A stretch of DNA of 64,000 nt from Indolivaga capnocytophagoides DSM 22835. Its GTDB lineage: Bacteria > Bacteroidota > Bacteroidia > Bacteroidales > Dysgonomonadaceae. The notes below the pieces were generated by a model. It did no database searches. It was given only the letters and a program-made list of their open reading frames with translations, and had not been told where the DNA came from. This document shows positions 44,808 to 53,778 of this stretch, piece after piece (positions within the stretch are counted from its first letter, which is position 1; each line of letters begins with the position of its first letter). The stretch lies in assembly GCF_000426485.1 (NCBI RefSeq), contig NZ_AUFL01000021.1:28016-92015 (forward strand), read 5' to 3'. The position numbers and the translations under genes are program-made.

Positions 44808-45818
44808 CTATTTCTTCTTTGCAGCGATAGCCTGATTAGCTGCAATAGCTACCAATTTATAAATATCATCTACTGAGCAACCGCGAGACAAGTCGTTAAC
44901 GGGAGCTGCCATACCCTGCAAAATAGGACCTACCGCTTCGGCTCCACCTAAACGCTGAACCAATTTATATGCGATATTACCAACCTCAAGTGAAGGGAAT
45001 ACCAATACATTAGCATTTCCGGCAACCTTACTGCCCGGAGCCTTGCTTGCTCCTACTGATGGCACTAATGCTGCATCGGCTTGTAATTCGCCATCAATCT
45101 GAAGCGACGGATCTATTTGTTTTGCCAATGCCGTAGCCTCAACGACCTTGTCTACCATCGGGTCTTTGGCACTTCCTTTAGTTGAGAAACTCAACATTGC
45201 CACTTTTGGTTCTTCTCCAACCAAAGCTCTGGCTGTATGCGCCGACGCAACTGCAATTTCAGCCAATTGAGATGCTGTAGGGTTAGGAGTTACAGCACAG
45301 TCTGCAAAAACAAGAATACCATTAGGTACATACTGATTGTTTTCTACAAACATCAGAAATGCCCCTGATACTACGCTGATACCCGGTGCTGTTTTAATAA
45401 TCTGTAATGCAGGACGCAAAACATTTCCGGTAGTATTTTGTGCACCGGCAATTTCACCATCGGCATCACCGTTTTTAATCATCAAACATCCCAAATACAA
45501 TGGATCTTGAGCTAATGTAGCAGCTTGTTCCGGTGTCATCCCTTTTGCTTTACGCAATTCAAAAAGCAAGTTTGCGTACTCTTGTTTCTTTGCGTTGTTT
45601 TTAGGATCAACAATCGTCGCTTTATCAATATTGTTCAGACCGAACTGCGATGCAAGTTTTTTTATTTCATCCGGATTACCGATAAGAATTATGTCAGCCA
45701 CACCATCAGCCACCAGTTTATCTGCTGCTTTAAGTGTCCTTTCTTCAGTACCTTCAGGTAATACAATACGTTGCTTATCAGCTTTCGCCCTTTCAATAAT
45801 CTGATTAATCAAGTCCAT
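44808..45818 (-). CDS. pta: Phosphate acetyltransferase
   Basis: 336-residue short-form enzyme that makes acetyl phosphate from acetyl-CoA, feeding ackA. It starts [29 protein letters not shown] (shown as [12 protein letters not shown]), with [14 protein letters not shown] block [17 protein letters not shown] and the C-terminal [20 protein letters not shown]. The N-terminal CobB-like domain of long Pta is absent, as usual in Bacteroidota. ATG at 45818. A -7 box lies at 45888-45895. Confidence 0.96.
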   Translation of the reverse strand: MDLINQIIERAKADKQRIVLPEGTEERTLKAADKLVADGVADIILIGNPDEIKKLASQFGLNNIDKATIVDPKNNAKKQEYANLLFELRKAKGMTPEQAATLAQDPLYLGCLMIKNGDADGEIAGAQNTTGNVLRPALQIIKTAPGISVVSGAFLMFVENNQYVPNGILVFADCAVTPNPTASQLAEIAVASAHTARALVGEEPKVAMLSFSTKGSAKDPMVDKVVEATALAKQIDPSLQIDGELQADAALVPSVGASKAPGSKVAGNANVLVFPSLEVGNIAYKLVQRLGGAEAVGPILQGMAAPVNDLSRGCSVDDIYKLVAIAANQAIAAKKK

Positions 45819-45887
45819 AATATTTTGTTATTTTATTTTTTATTGTAGAGATAGATATATAATATTTCACGTTTACAATTATCCTTA

Positions 45888-45920
45888 CAAATATAATGAA
45901 TTGTAAAATGGAGTTTGCAA
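45888..45920 (-). promoter_or_regulatory. Putative promoter of the pta operon
   Basis: TATATTTG on the minus strand (45888-45895) with a TTG about 22 bp upstream (45918-45920). Confidence 0.45.
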
Positions 45921-45988
45921 TTTAAAGAAAGAAAAATGCAAACAAATTATATAATAAACGAATTTTTCACAGAAAGGTTTATCCCTTA

Positions 45989-46330
45989 TTATTTTATTTT
46001 GATGTTTTGTACAGCCCAATCAGATATAGACTTTATATACGACACTATCTCCCGTCCTAATGAGGTCAACTCGTATTCAACTCTGGGTGGAACTTCGGGA
46101 TAAACTGTTCTCAACACAAAAGCATCTTCTTCCAACACACGAAGGGTCGAGGACAGCATCTTAAGGGATATACCATCTATGCTAGATGATAATTCAGTGA
46201 AACGCATCACCCCATTTTCCGACAATGTATTAATGATCAGTACAGACCATTTATCTCCAAATCGATCCATTACAACCCTAAAGGGGCATCGTTCGGAACA
46301 TAATTTTTTTTTCGCAAATTTTCCTGACAT
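45989..46330 (-). CDS. HxlR family transcriptional regulator
   Basis: 113-residue winged-helix regulator. It has the HxlR opening CSERCPFRVVMDRFGDKWSVLII with a Cys that could sense redox or electrophiles, then RFTELSSSIDGISLKMLSSTLRVLEEDAFVLRTVYPEVPPRVEYELT (motifs ISLKMLSSTLRVLEED and PPRVEYELT). An in-frame TTG at 46378 would add 16 residues; ATG at 46330 fits the family start. It diverges from a GNAT gene across a gap holding four copies of an AATATAAC half-site. Confidence 0.87.
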   Translation of the reverse strand: MSGKFAKKKLCSERCPFRVVMDRFGDKWSVLIINTLSENGVMRFTELSSSIDGISLKMLSSTLRVLEEDAFVLRTVYPEVPPRVEYELTSLGREIVSYIKSISDWAVQNIKIK

Positions 46331-46363
46331 AATTCTTTGACAAATAGCAATACTAACCTTCAG

Positions 46364-46466
46364 GTTATATTCTGACAAAATATAACTTATTGTATTTCAA
46401 TACACATAAATATATCTTTATCTCTCAAATATAACATATTCCATCAAAAAAACGACACGTTATATT
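46364..46466. promoter_or_regulatory. Candidate HxlR operator: four AATATAAC half-sites
   Basis: GTTATATT (46364-46371) and AATATAAC (46379-46386) form a 7-bp-spaced inverted repeat; AATATAAC (46428-46435) and GTTATATT (46459-46466) form a second, wider pair. The copy at 46428 overlaps a minus-strand TATATTTG (46426-46433), a likely -7 box of the regulator gene. Confidence 0.5.
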
Positions 46467-46496
46467 TATTCCAATTTCAACAAAAACAATTTCAAT

Positions 46497-46901
46497 ATGA
46501 ACATTACATTCAAAGACACCGTCGATTTTAAAGCTCAGCAATTGCAGAATTTATTTTTATCTGTAAAATGGTCTTCGGGGCACTATCCCGAAAAACTAGT
46601 TATAGCCATGAAACATTCCGGCTCTGTATTCTCGGCATGGGACGGCGATAAGCTAATCGGCTTGATAAGCGCAATGGACGACACCATTATGAACGCTTAT
46701 ATCCATTATCTACTCATAGACCCCGAATATCAAGGAAAGGGCATAGGCAAACAACTCATAAATAAAATAAAGGAACGGTACAGCGACTTTATGAGAATCA
46801 TACTAATCGCCTACAACAAAGAGGTGCCATTTTACCATAACTGTGGTTTTGAAAGCGGAGAAGATAAAACACCGATGTTTATTACATCTTTGTGGACATA
46901 A
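46497..46901 (+). CDS. GNAT family N-acetyltransferase
   Basis: 134-residue acetyl-CoA-dependent acyltransferase. The family core is LLIDPEYQGKGIGKQLINKI (acetyl-CoA-binding Q-x-x-G-x-G/A at QGKGIG, near residue 80) followed by IAYNKEVPFYHNCGFE. The acceptor is unknown. It is the probable target of the divergent HxlR regulator, since the shared 166-bp gap holds the candidate operator. ATG at 46497. Confidence 0.88.
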   Translation: MNITFKDTVDFKAQQLQNLFLSVKWSSGHYPEKLVIAMKHSGSVFSAWDGDKLIGLISAMDDTIMNAYIHYLLIDPEYQGKGIGKQLINKIKERYSDFMRIILIAYNKEVPFYHNCGFESGEDKTPMFITSLWT

Positions 46902-46948
46902 GAATAAAAAGAGAAGATTTTATTTTTATGTCAAAAAAATCATAATCT

Positions 46949-46979
46949 TTTGTATAACAGAAAAGAACTCTTATCTTTG
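46949..46979 (+). promoter_or_regulatory. Promoter of rpsO
   Basis: TTTG (46949-46952), exactly 19 bp, then TATCTTTG (46972-46979): a textbook match to the Bacteroidota vegetative promoter. The predicted leader is about 25 nt. Confidence 0.8.
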
Positions 46980-47010
46980 TGCCGAATTTTAATCAAAATA
47001 AAAAGAAATC

Positions 47011-47280
47011 ATGTATTTAGATTCTGAAAAAAAGAAAGAAATCTTTGCTAAATACGGAAAGTCTAACACTGATACTGGCTCACCAGAAGCTCAGATTGCT
47101 TTGTTTTCGTACCGTATTTCGCATTTGACCGATCACTTGAAGTCAAATCATAAAGATTATAACACTGAACGTTCTCTTAAAATGTTAGTAGGTAAGCGTC
47201 GTCGTTTACTTGACTATCTGATAGAAGTAGATATCGAAAGATATCGTGCTATCATCAAAGAACTAGGTATCAGAAAGTAA
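47011..47280 (+). CDS. rpsO: 30S ribosomal protein S15
   Basis: 89-residue primary-binding protein of the 30S platform. It shows TGSPEAQIALFSYRISHLTDHLK and the terminal block RRRLLDYLIEVDIERY. The length equals the family norm. ATG at 47011 behind a strong promoter, with a terminator 20 bp after the stop. It is monocistronic here; pnp is not adjacent. Confidence 0.98.
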   Translation: MYLDSEKKKEIFAKYGKSNTDTGSPEAQIALFSYRISHLTDHLKSNHKDYNTERSLKMLVGKRRRLLDYLIEVDIERYRAIIKELGIRK

Positions 47281-47299
47281 AATCTTTCCGAACGAAACA

Positions 47300-47343
47300 A
47301 AAGTTACTACTTCGAGAAATCATGTAGTAACTTTTTCTTTTTC
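47300..47343 (+). terminator. Terminator of rpsO
   Basis: AAAGTTACTAC (47300-47310) pairs with GTAGTAACTTT (47324-47334) around a 13-nt loop, followed by a T-rich tail. Confidence 0.85.
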
Positions 47344-47399
47344 TTCTCACAGGGACTATTTTCACGTATTATTGAATATTCGCAGACACTTAGCATCAA

Positions 47400-48809
47400 A
47401 TGTTATTCACGAGTCTACCCTTTCTTGTTCTGTTTTTTATTACCTTCTCCATATATTACCTGCCCTATTTAAGAAAATACCAGGTTTCTATATTAGTAAT
47501 AGCCAGTTTGTTTTTCTATGCATACGATGAACCTTGGTTTACTTTACTTCTGTTATTTTCGGCCTCGATTAATATACTTACCAGTTATTATGTAGTGTAC
47601 GGAAATCAAAAAAACAGAAAACTAATAGCTGTTTCAGGTATTGTCTTAAATCTTGCCGGATTAGCCTTTTTTAAATACAGTCCTCTTATTTCGCAAACAC
47701 TATTTTCGGCAGACAGTTCTGTCGGACATTTTCTGCTCAAGATACCTTTACCCATAGGTATTTCGTTCTTTACATTCGAAGGAATAAGTTTAGTTATAGA
47801 TGTATGGCGAGATAAAAAAGAAGATAAAACCACAACTTTAGTTACCCCTTCATTAGCAAGACATGCACAGCGGACTCTATTCTTTATTTCGTTCTTTCCG
47901 CACCTCATCGCAGGACCTATCCTGAAGGCACACGATTTTTATCCGCAGATAGCCGAAAAAAATTTTAGAAATATAGCATGGGAAAGCGCATTCAAAACAC
48001 TCATTACCGGCTATTTTCTGAAAATGGTAGTTGCCGATAATCTCAAAAATTTCACATTTTGGATTGCCTATCCTTATTTTGAGGCATACTCTACAATCGA
48101 CCTGTGCACTATGCTATTCGGATATTCGATACAAATATTCGCCGATTTTGCAGGATACTCTCTGATCGCAATAGGACTTGCAAAATTATTCGGATACGAT
48201 TTTCAAACAAACTTTTATTTCCCGTACATATCGACCTCCTTCAAAGAGTTCTGGAAAAGATGGCACATATCACTATCTACATTCCTGATGCAATACTTAT
48301 ATATTCCTCTCGGAGGTAACCGGAAAGGAAAATTTAGGACATACCTCAACCTCCTTTTAACTATGGTATTAGGCGGACTATGGCATGGAGCTGCATGGAG
48401 TTATGCGACATGGGGCTTATTCCATGGAGGAATGCTGGCTATCGAACGGCTCGTAAACGACAATGTGAAAATAAAACTACCGAAATCGGTATTGATACTT
48501 AAAGGACTCTTTGTTTTCATAATGGTAACCCTTGCTTGGTTATTATTCAAACTTCCCGATTTCAGCCATGTAATTAAGTATTTTCAGGCAATGGGAAATA
48601 ATATTACAAATCAGGGAAATGTAAAGCTCAATATGTATATTTTCCTATATTCGTTTCCGGTGATAGTTTATCATTTCCTTTACTTATACAAAGAGTCAAA
48701 ACTAATAACGATTATACGGAGCAAAGAATATGTAGTATATGCAATACTCTTATTCTTTATTGCAACTAACAGCGGCATAAGTGGGTCATTTATATATTTT
48801 CAATTTTGA
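47400..48809 (+). CDS. MBOAT family O-acyltransferase (AlgI-like)
   Basis: 469-residue multi-pass membrane O-acyltransferase. It starts MLFTSLPFLVLFFITFSIYY as AlgI-type proteins do, with FKEFWKRWHISLSTFL and the catalytic histidine in LGGLWHGAAW (near residue 328). Such enzymes pass acetyl groups across the inner membrane to a periplasmic SGNH partner, which acylates a glycan. That partner is the next gene (1 bp gap). The acceptor polymer is unknown. Confidence 0.9.
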   Translation: MLFTSLPFLVLFFITFSIYYLPYLRKYQVSILVIASLFFYAYDEPWFTLLLLFSASINILTSYYVVYGNQKNRKLIAVSGIVLNLAGLAFFKYSPLISQTLFSADSSVGHFLLKIPLPIGISFFTFEGISLVIDVWRDKKEDKTTTLVTPSLARHAQRTLFFISFFPHLIAGPILKAHDFYPQIAEKNFRNIAWESAFKTLITGYFLKMVVADNLKNFTFWIAYPYFEAYSTIDLCTMLFGYSIQIFADFAGYSLIAIGLAKLFGYDFQTNFYFPYISTSFKEFWKRWHISLSTFLMQYLYIPLGGNRKGKFRTYLNLLLTMVLGGLWHGAAWSYATWGLFHGGMLAIERLVNDNVKIKLPKSVLILKGLFVFIMVTLAWLLFKLPDFSHVIKYFQAMGNNITNQGNVKLNMYIFLYSFPVIVYHFLYLYKESKLITIIRSKEYVVYAILLFFIATNSGISGSFIYFQF

Positions 48810-48810
48810 C

Positions 48811-49719
48811 ATGATAAAAAAGACACTTCTTACATTTCTTATCATTATCTCAACCTATATTATATTTATCCAATATTTTTCAAATCCGGATAAGTATACT
48901 TCGGAGCACCAATGGCAAGATAACCAAATAACGGTACAAAGATTCTTATATAACAACACCGACTCTATAAATCATTTTATTGTCGGCTCATCATTAGCCT
49001 TTAGATTAAGAGGAGAAGACCTTCCGGGCTTTTATAATCTGTCTTATGGAGGGTTGAGCGCATTTGATGGACTGAACTCATTAGCCAAAAAGAATATTTA
49101 CCCCCGTTATCTATTCATCGAAATGAATTTTATTGACCGCCCTGTGAATAAAGAATTCAATTCGTCATTAAATAATCCACTGATGTGTGTATTGCGAAAA
49201 CATTTTTTAGCATTCAGAGACGGAAAACAGCCAATATCATTCATTGCATTTCCAATAGGACATAGACTGTCGTTATATACTCTATACGTATTACAGTCTG
49301 GAATACATAAAATTATACCTGAGAATACATACTCAAATATGAAAAATAAGAGCATCAATGCAAACCCGATGGAAACAGAGATAATCCCCAGACAGATGAA
49401 ACGATTTTCGATTGAGCCTGCAGACATTGACAAAACAATGAAAGACTTGGGTAAATATGTTTCTGTACTGGAAGAACATGGAACAAAAATTATATTCTTT
49501 GAAATGCCGATACAACATCAACTGGAGAACTCACCCCGGTGTATTGCTGTAAGGTCTGCTTTTTATCATAACTTTCCCCGGGATAAATATACATATATCG
49601 ATAGTCCTGACATGAAAGAGTACGAAACTACTGATGGAATACACCTGAATTATCCCTATGCAAAAAAATATACAGAATATTTTTACCGTCAAATAAAGAA
49701 CTTAGGCTTAGACCGGTAG
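48811..49719 (+). CDS. SGNH-like periplasmic acyltransferase partner of MBOAT
   Basis: 302-residue protein with an N-terminal signal anchor (IKKTLLTFLIIISTYIIF) and an SGNH/AlgX-like fold: FIVGSSLAFRL gives the nucleophile Ser, and DGIHLNYPYAKKY the Asp and His of the catalytic dyad. The start at 48811 follows the MBOAT stop codon by 1 bp; the earlier in-frame GTG at 48781 lies inside the MBOAT gene and is rejected. The 3' end overlaps the convergent mscS-like gene by 12 bp. It probably acts on a surface or secreted glycan. Confidence 0.78.
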   Translation: MIKKTLLTFLIIISTYIIFIQYFSNPDKYTSEHQWQDNQITVQRFLYNNTDSINHFIVGSSLAFRLRGEDLPGFYNLSYGGLSAFDGLNSLAKKNIYPRYLFIEMNFIDRPVNKEFNSSLNNPLMCVLRKHFLAFRDGKQPISFIAFPIGHRLSLYTLYVLQSGIHKIIPENTYSNMKNKSINANPMETEIIPRQMKRFSIEPADIDKTMKDLGKYVSVLEEHGTKIIFFEMPIQHQLENSPRCIAVRSAFYHNFPRDKYTYIDSPDMKEYETTDGIHLNYPYAKKYTEYFYRQIKNLGLDR

Positions 49720-51351
49720 GCTTCCTGATTTAGGAGGAATTTCATCTATGTTTTTATTCACTCTGTAATGAGGAGATAACAATTCTACCCCGGCTTCACC
49801 GAATACATCCTGAATATGTTTCTTAAGTTCCGAATAAATATGCGGCATCCGGTTAGCTTCTCGTGTATATACATTCAGCTGATATGATACATAAAACTCA
49901 TCAAGAGCCTCTTGCTGTATAAATGGTTTCGGATTTTTTAATAGCAACTCTGTCCTATTTGCAACTTCTTTCAATAGTTCGTGTACCCTAGTCCAGGGAA
50001 TATCATAGCCGATAGTTACGGACGTATATAATATCAGTCCATATTCACGTGCAGACTGCGAATAATTAATTGTTTTGGAATTCATCACACTCGAATTAGG
50101 AATAGTGATTAACTCATTCTTAGATGTCTTTACCCGAGTTACTAAAGCCGTTTTTTCGATTACATTACCCACACAATCATCCATCTTTACACGGTCTCCG
50201 ATTTTGAAAGGACGCATATATGTAATAACCAGACCTGCTACAAGGTTACCGATAACCGACGTCGATCCCAACGAAAGCAATAGCCCCGCAAACACAGACA
50301 CTCCTTGAAATATCGGCGAATCCGATTTTGGCAGATAAGGAAATATCAAGATAAACATAAATATATACAAAATACCGCTCACAATATTATAGGTAGGAAC
50401 CGCCCAATCGGCATAAAAACCTTTAATCGTGATTTTGCCTTCGGCTACCCTATCAGCCAGTGATTTGATAAACTTCTGCCCGTACCTGAATATGACAATT
50501 ATCACAAGAATTGTAAATAGTTTGGGCATATAATCAGCCACACTTTTAGCTATAGATCTCAACGGAATCACAACATATCCCCAGAGCTGATCGGCCCATC
50601 CCATAGTTGCCGGAAAGACCTTAAACAGAGCCCATAACCCCCAGTATAGAGAAAAGATAACGATAAAAAAGCGTAATATCTTTAACAAAAAGATTAATAT
50701 ATACACCTGTTTATTAGCGTCTATCAGTCCTACAAGGCTTTTTATATGTCTGCCTCGCTGAAGCCAGATCAGGACTCTCACCCTACGGGTGCCCTTGATT
50801 ATAAGCCAAATAATAAGACCTTGTACAGCTATAATCAGAATGGTATAACCGATCTGTATGGCAATACGTTTGAGACTCGTCTCATCCTGCTGCTTCTGGA
50901 TGGAACTAATAATCTCATCGAGATAGTTTTGAGCTAATTCCGAACGTGTAGTTTTCAAGAAACTGGCTTGGAGGGTATCAACACTCATAATGATGTCACC
51001 CTTATACATAATATTTATATTACCGTTTACATCAACAAGCTTCATTGAATCCTCTGCGAAAAAAGGATCCTCTTCCATCTTGGATATCCTTTCATTGATA
51101 GCTTCCGCTCGTTGTTTTGCTGTAAAAGATCCGATATTGCCGTATACAAAGAAAATAGTGTCACGGAAAGGAACCACCGGAGATTTTCCGGGGGCTATTT
51201 TAGCAACCTGAGCCGTATCTGCTTTCGATACCTCAACTTTCTTCTTATTCTTTTTAGAATTTCTCTTTTGTGCGGATGCCGGATCTAAACTAAAAGCTAA
51301 CAAACCCAAGATACACAAAAAGTAAAAGATGTATGAATTTCCCTTGCACAT
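49708..51351 (-). CDS. MscS family mechanosensitive ion channel
   Basis: 547-residue membrane channel with a signal peptide, a periplasmic domain of about 130 residues and about five helices. The pore-lining helix and following beta domain read SVFAGLLLSLGSTSVIGNLVAGLVITYMRPFKIGD (motifs LGSTSVIGNLVAGL and RPFKIGDRVKM), which is MscS-specific. It releases solutes upon hypo-osmotic shock. ATG at 51351 is preferred over the in-frame ATG at 51378 (nine extra residues). Its promoter lies at 51376-51404. Confidence 0.88.
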   Translation of the reverse strand: MCKGNSYIFYFLCILGLLAFSLDPASAQKRNSKKNKKKVEVSKADTAQVAKIAPGKSPVVPFRDTIFFVYGNIGSFTAKQRAEAINERISKMEEDPFFAEDSMKLVDVNGNINIMYKGDIIMSVDTLQASFLKTTRSELAQNYLDEIISSIQKQQDETSLKRIAIQIGYTILIIAVQGLIIWLIIKGTRRVRVLIWLQRGRHIKSLVGLIDANKQVYILIFLLKILRFFIVIFSLYWGLWALFKVFPATMGWADQLWGYVVIPLRSIAKSVADYMPKLFTILVIIVIFRYGQKFIKSLADRVAEGKITIKGFYADWAVPTYNIVSGILYIFMFILIFPYLPKSDSPIFQGVSVFAGLLLSLGSTSVIGNLVAGLVITYMRPFKIGDRVKMDDCVGNVIEKTALVTRVKTSKNELITIPNSSVMNSKTINYSQSAREYGLILYTSVTIGYDIPWTRVHELLKEVANRTELLLKNPKPFIQQEALDEFYVSYQLNVYTREANRMPHIYSELKKHIQDVFGEAGVELLSPHYRVNKNIDEIPPKSGSLPV

Positions 51352-51689
51352 ATACTTTTCACAATTAGTAATCAGCAAATATAATTATATATCGGTAAAA
51401 GCAATTTTTCCGGCTGGCATTATTTTTTTATCCACACCCAAAACCACCGAAAATTAATGCCATGTATCAAATCTGATAAAAGAGCAATTCTTCCGGATAC
51501 ATCAATAAGCAATCGTATTTATCTATAATACATATAAATCGGAAGGCTTAATTAAAATCCTGAAACAAAAAATATCTACCTTTGTTATTACCTAAAATAC
51601 TGATGCGTTTATATAATATAAGCCGGGTGTTTTACGTTTTTGAAATCAATGGCAGGTAAGTAATCCTGTATGAAGCTAAAAAACTTAAT
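51352..51689. other. Divergent intergenic region between mscS-like gene and ispG
   Basis: 338 bp without a coding frame. It carries the mscS-like promoter and, on the plus strand, a -7 box TACCTTTG (51577-51584) for ispG with no clear TTG at normal spacing. The ispG leader would be about 100 nt. Confidence 0.5.
51376..51404 (-). promoter_or_regulatory. Putative promoter of the mscS-like gene
   Basis: TATATTTG on the minus strand (51376-51383) with a TTG 18 bp upstream (51402-51404). Confidence 0.5.
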
Positions 51690-53534
51690 ATGAATATTTT
51701 CAATTATAAAAGACGGCAATCATCTGTTGCCAACATAGGCAATACGCCGCTTGGAGGAAATAATCCGATCAGGATACAATCGATGACAAGTACCAATACC
51801 AATGATACGGAAGCCAGTGTCGAACAATCTATCCGGATCATCGAAGCCGGAGCCGACTATGTACGCCTTACTGCACAAGGGGTAAGAGAGGCCGAAAACC
51901 TGAAAAACATAAAAGAAGAGATTAGAAAGAGGGGTTATTCAACACCTCTTGTCGCCGATATACACTTCAACCCTCGTGCAGCCGAAGCAGCGGCAAAATA
52001 CGTAGAAAAAGTACGTATCAATCCGGGGAACTTTGTAGACGGAGCGAAAACTTTCGACGGAAAAGAACTTACAGAAGAAGAATATGCTGCCGAGATAAAC
52101 AAAATCCGCACTAAGCTGACTTCTTTTCTCAATATTTGCAAAGAACACAAAACAGCTGTCCGTATAGGTGTCAACCATGGTTCGCTGTCAGACCGTATTC
52201 TGACCCGCTATGGAGATACTCCCGAAGGGATGGTCGAATCATGCATGGAATTCCTTCGAATATGTATCGAGGAAGATTTCAGAGATATAGCCATCTCCAT
52301 GAAAGCATCAAATACTGTAGTGATGACAAAAGCAGTACGGCTGCTTGTTGAAAAAATGAATGCAGAAGGTCTTGCTTTTCCTTTGCACCTTGGTGTTACC
52401 GAAGCCGGAGACGGAGAAGACGGCCGCATCAAATCGGCTGTTGGTATAGGAGCTTTACTATCGGATGGAATCGGCGATACCATTCGTGTATCACTCAGTG
52501 AAGACCCCGAATACGAAGTGCCGGTAGCTAAAAAACTGGCAAATTATATAAAAGAAAGAGAAAATCATCCGGAAATAAAAGCAACCGTAAATTCGGGCTT
52601 TTCTCCATTCTCTGCATTACGCAGACAAACTTATGCCGTCGGCAATATCGGAGCGGATCATCTCCCGGTTATAATATCCGATAGATCAAACGGCGATTTC
52701 GATTTTAACGTACACTTCTTACCCGATTATATCTACGTCGGTAAGAATCTGACAGAAAGAACCCCCAGGGCAATCTCTTTGATTATTGATTTCGAAACAT
52801 GGACAAATGAGAAGAATACCTATCCGTTATTCACTAAAGACAATCTGAATAAGGCTGGTCAAGTTAATTCTGATATTAAATTTGTCCGGCTGAGCTATCC
52901 TGAGCTGACAGACGATATCTTATCAATACTTAAAGCCGATAAAAGTATCGTAATCATACTTACAACCAACCATATAAACGGTGTCGGCGAACAACGGGCA
53001 TTCATACATACTCTCATGAATAATGATTGCGAAATACCCGTTATCCTGCAGCGAAAATACAACGAAAACGAAGCCGAAGACCTTCAGATCAAAGCGGCTG
53101 CAGATTTAGGAGCGGTACTTCTCGATGGATTCGGAAACGGTCTGATGCTTCAGAATTCGGGAAATATCGAATATAAAAAAGTTGATGCATACGCATATGG
53201 TATTTTACAGGCAGCACGGGTACGCACCAGTAAAACAGAATATATTTCGTGTCCGAGCTGCGGACGCACCCTCTTTGATCTGCAATCGACAGTCGCAAGG
53301 GTAAAAGAATCTACTTCTCACCTCAAACACCTGAAAATAGGAGTAATGGGCTGTATAGTAAACGGTCCCGGCGAAATGGCTGATGCCGATTACGGATATG
53401 TTGGAGCTGAAAAGGGTAAAATATCTCTGTATAAAAAGCAAACCTGTATCGAAAAGAATATTCCTTCGGATTTGGCTGTCGAAAGATTAGTCCAACTCAT
53501 CAAAGAGAATGGAGACTGGAAAGATCCGGAATAA
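51690..53534 (+). CDS. ispG: 4-hydroxy-3-methylbut-2-enyl diphosphate synthase (long form)
   Basis: Iron-sulfur enzyme of the MEP isoprenoid pathway. At 614 residues it is the long form found in Bacteroidota, chlamydiae and plants: a TIM-barrel (IQSMTSTNTNDTEASVEQ, then ADIHFNPRAAEAAAKYV), a large inserted domain (about residues 280-520) and the C-terminal [4Fe-4S] domain with YISCPSCGRTLFDL and MGCIVNGPGEMADADYG. It supplies the isoprenoid units that UppS extends. ATG at 51690. Confidence 0.96.
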   Translation: MNIFNYKRRQSSVANIGNTPLGGNNPIRIQSMTSTNTNDTEASVEQSIRIIEAGADYVRLTAQGVREAENLKNIKEEIRKRGYSTPLVADIHFNPRAAEAAAKYVEKVRINPGNFVDGAKTFDGKELTEEEYAAEINKIRTKLTSFLNICKEHKTAVRIGVNHGSLSDRILTRYGDTPEGMVESCMEFLRICIEEDFRDIAISMKASNTVVMTKAVRLLVEKMNAEGLAFPLHLGVTEAGDGEDGRIKSAVGIGALLSDGIGDTIRVSLSEDPEYEVPVAKKLANYIKERENHPEIKATVNSGFSPFSALRRQTYAVGNIGADHLPVIISDRSNGDFDFNVHFLPDYIYVGKNLTERTPRAISLIIDFETWTNEKNTYPLFTKDNLNKAGQVNSDIKFVRLSYPELTDDILSILKADKSIVIILTTNHINGVGEQRAFIHTLMNNDCEIPVILQRKYNENEAEDLQIKAAADLGAVLLDGFGNGLMLQNSGNIEYKKVDAYAYGILQAARVRTSKTEYISCPSCGRTLFDLQSTVARVKESTSHLKHLKIGVMGCIVNGPGEMADADYGYVGAEKGKISLYKKQTCIEKNIPSDLAVERLVQLIKENGDWKDPE

Positions 53535-53558
53535 ACACTGAACAGAATAAAATAACGC

Positions 53559-53690
53559 ACAATGTATTAAGGTCTCAGACCTATTTGTTGACTTTGCAAG
53601 TGAGAAACAAGAGTCGGTTATCGCTTAAAATACGTCATTAAATACTTTCTGTAACTTATAGTGAGACCTTAATAAATTATAATACATTGT
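53559..53690. repeat. 132-bp inverted-repeat element carrying a GGTC-N3-GACC copy
   Basis: ACAATGTATT (53559-53568) pairs with AATACATTGT (53681-53690), and AAGGTCTCA (53569-53577) pairs with TGAGACCTT (53662-53670), with a 10-nt bulge on the right side. The left end also contains the complete 15-bp element AAGGTCTCAGACCTA (53569-53583). The structure looks like a miniature inverted-repeat element between ispG and porP. A window-specific TATCGCTT block at offset about 45 matches other long copies. Confidence 0.6.
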
Positions 53691-53778
53691 GTTAGTTAAA
53701 TATAAAAAGCGTATTTTTAGCCCCTGAAAATTTATTTTATAAGAAATAAAGAGGTTTACAGCCTCAAAGAACGTATTA

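Noticed and set aside
53559..53690. Reading the inverted repeat as the ispG terminator
   Set aside because: No T-run follows the stem on the plus strand, and the loop is very long.
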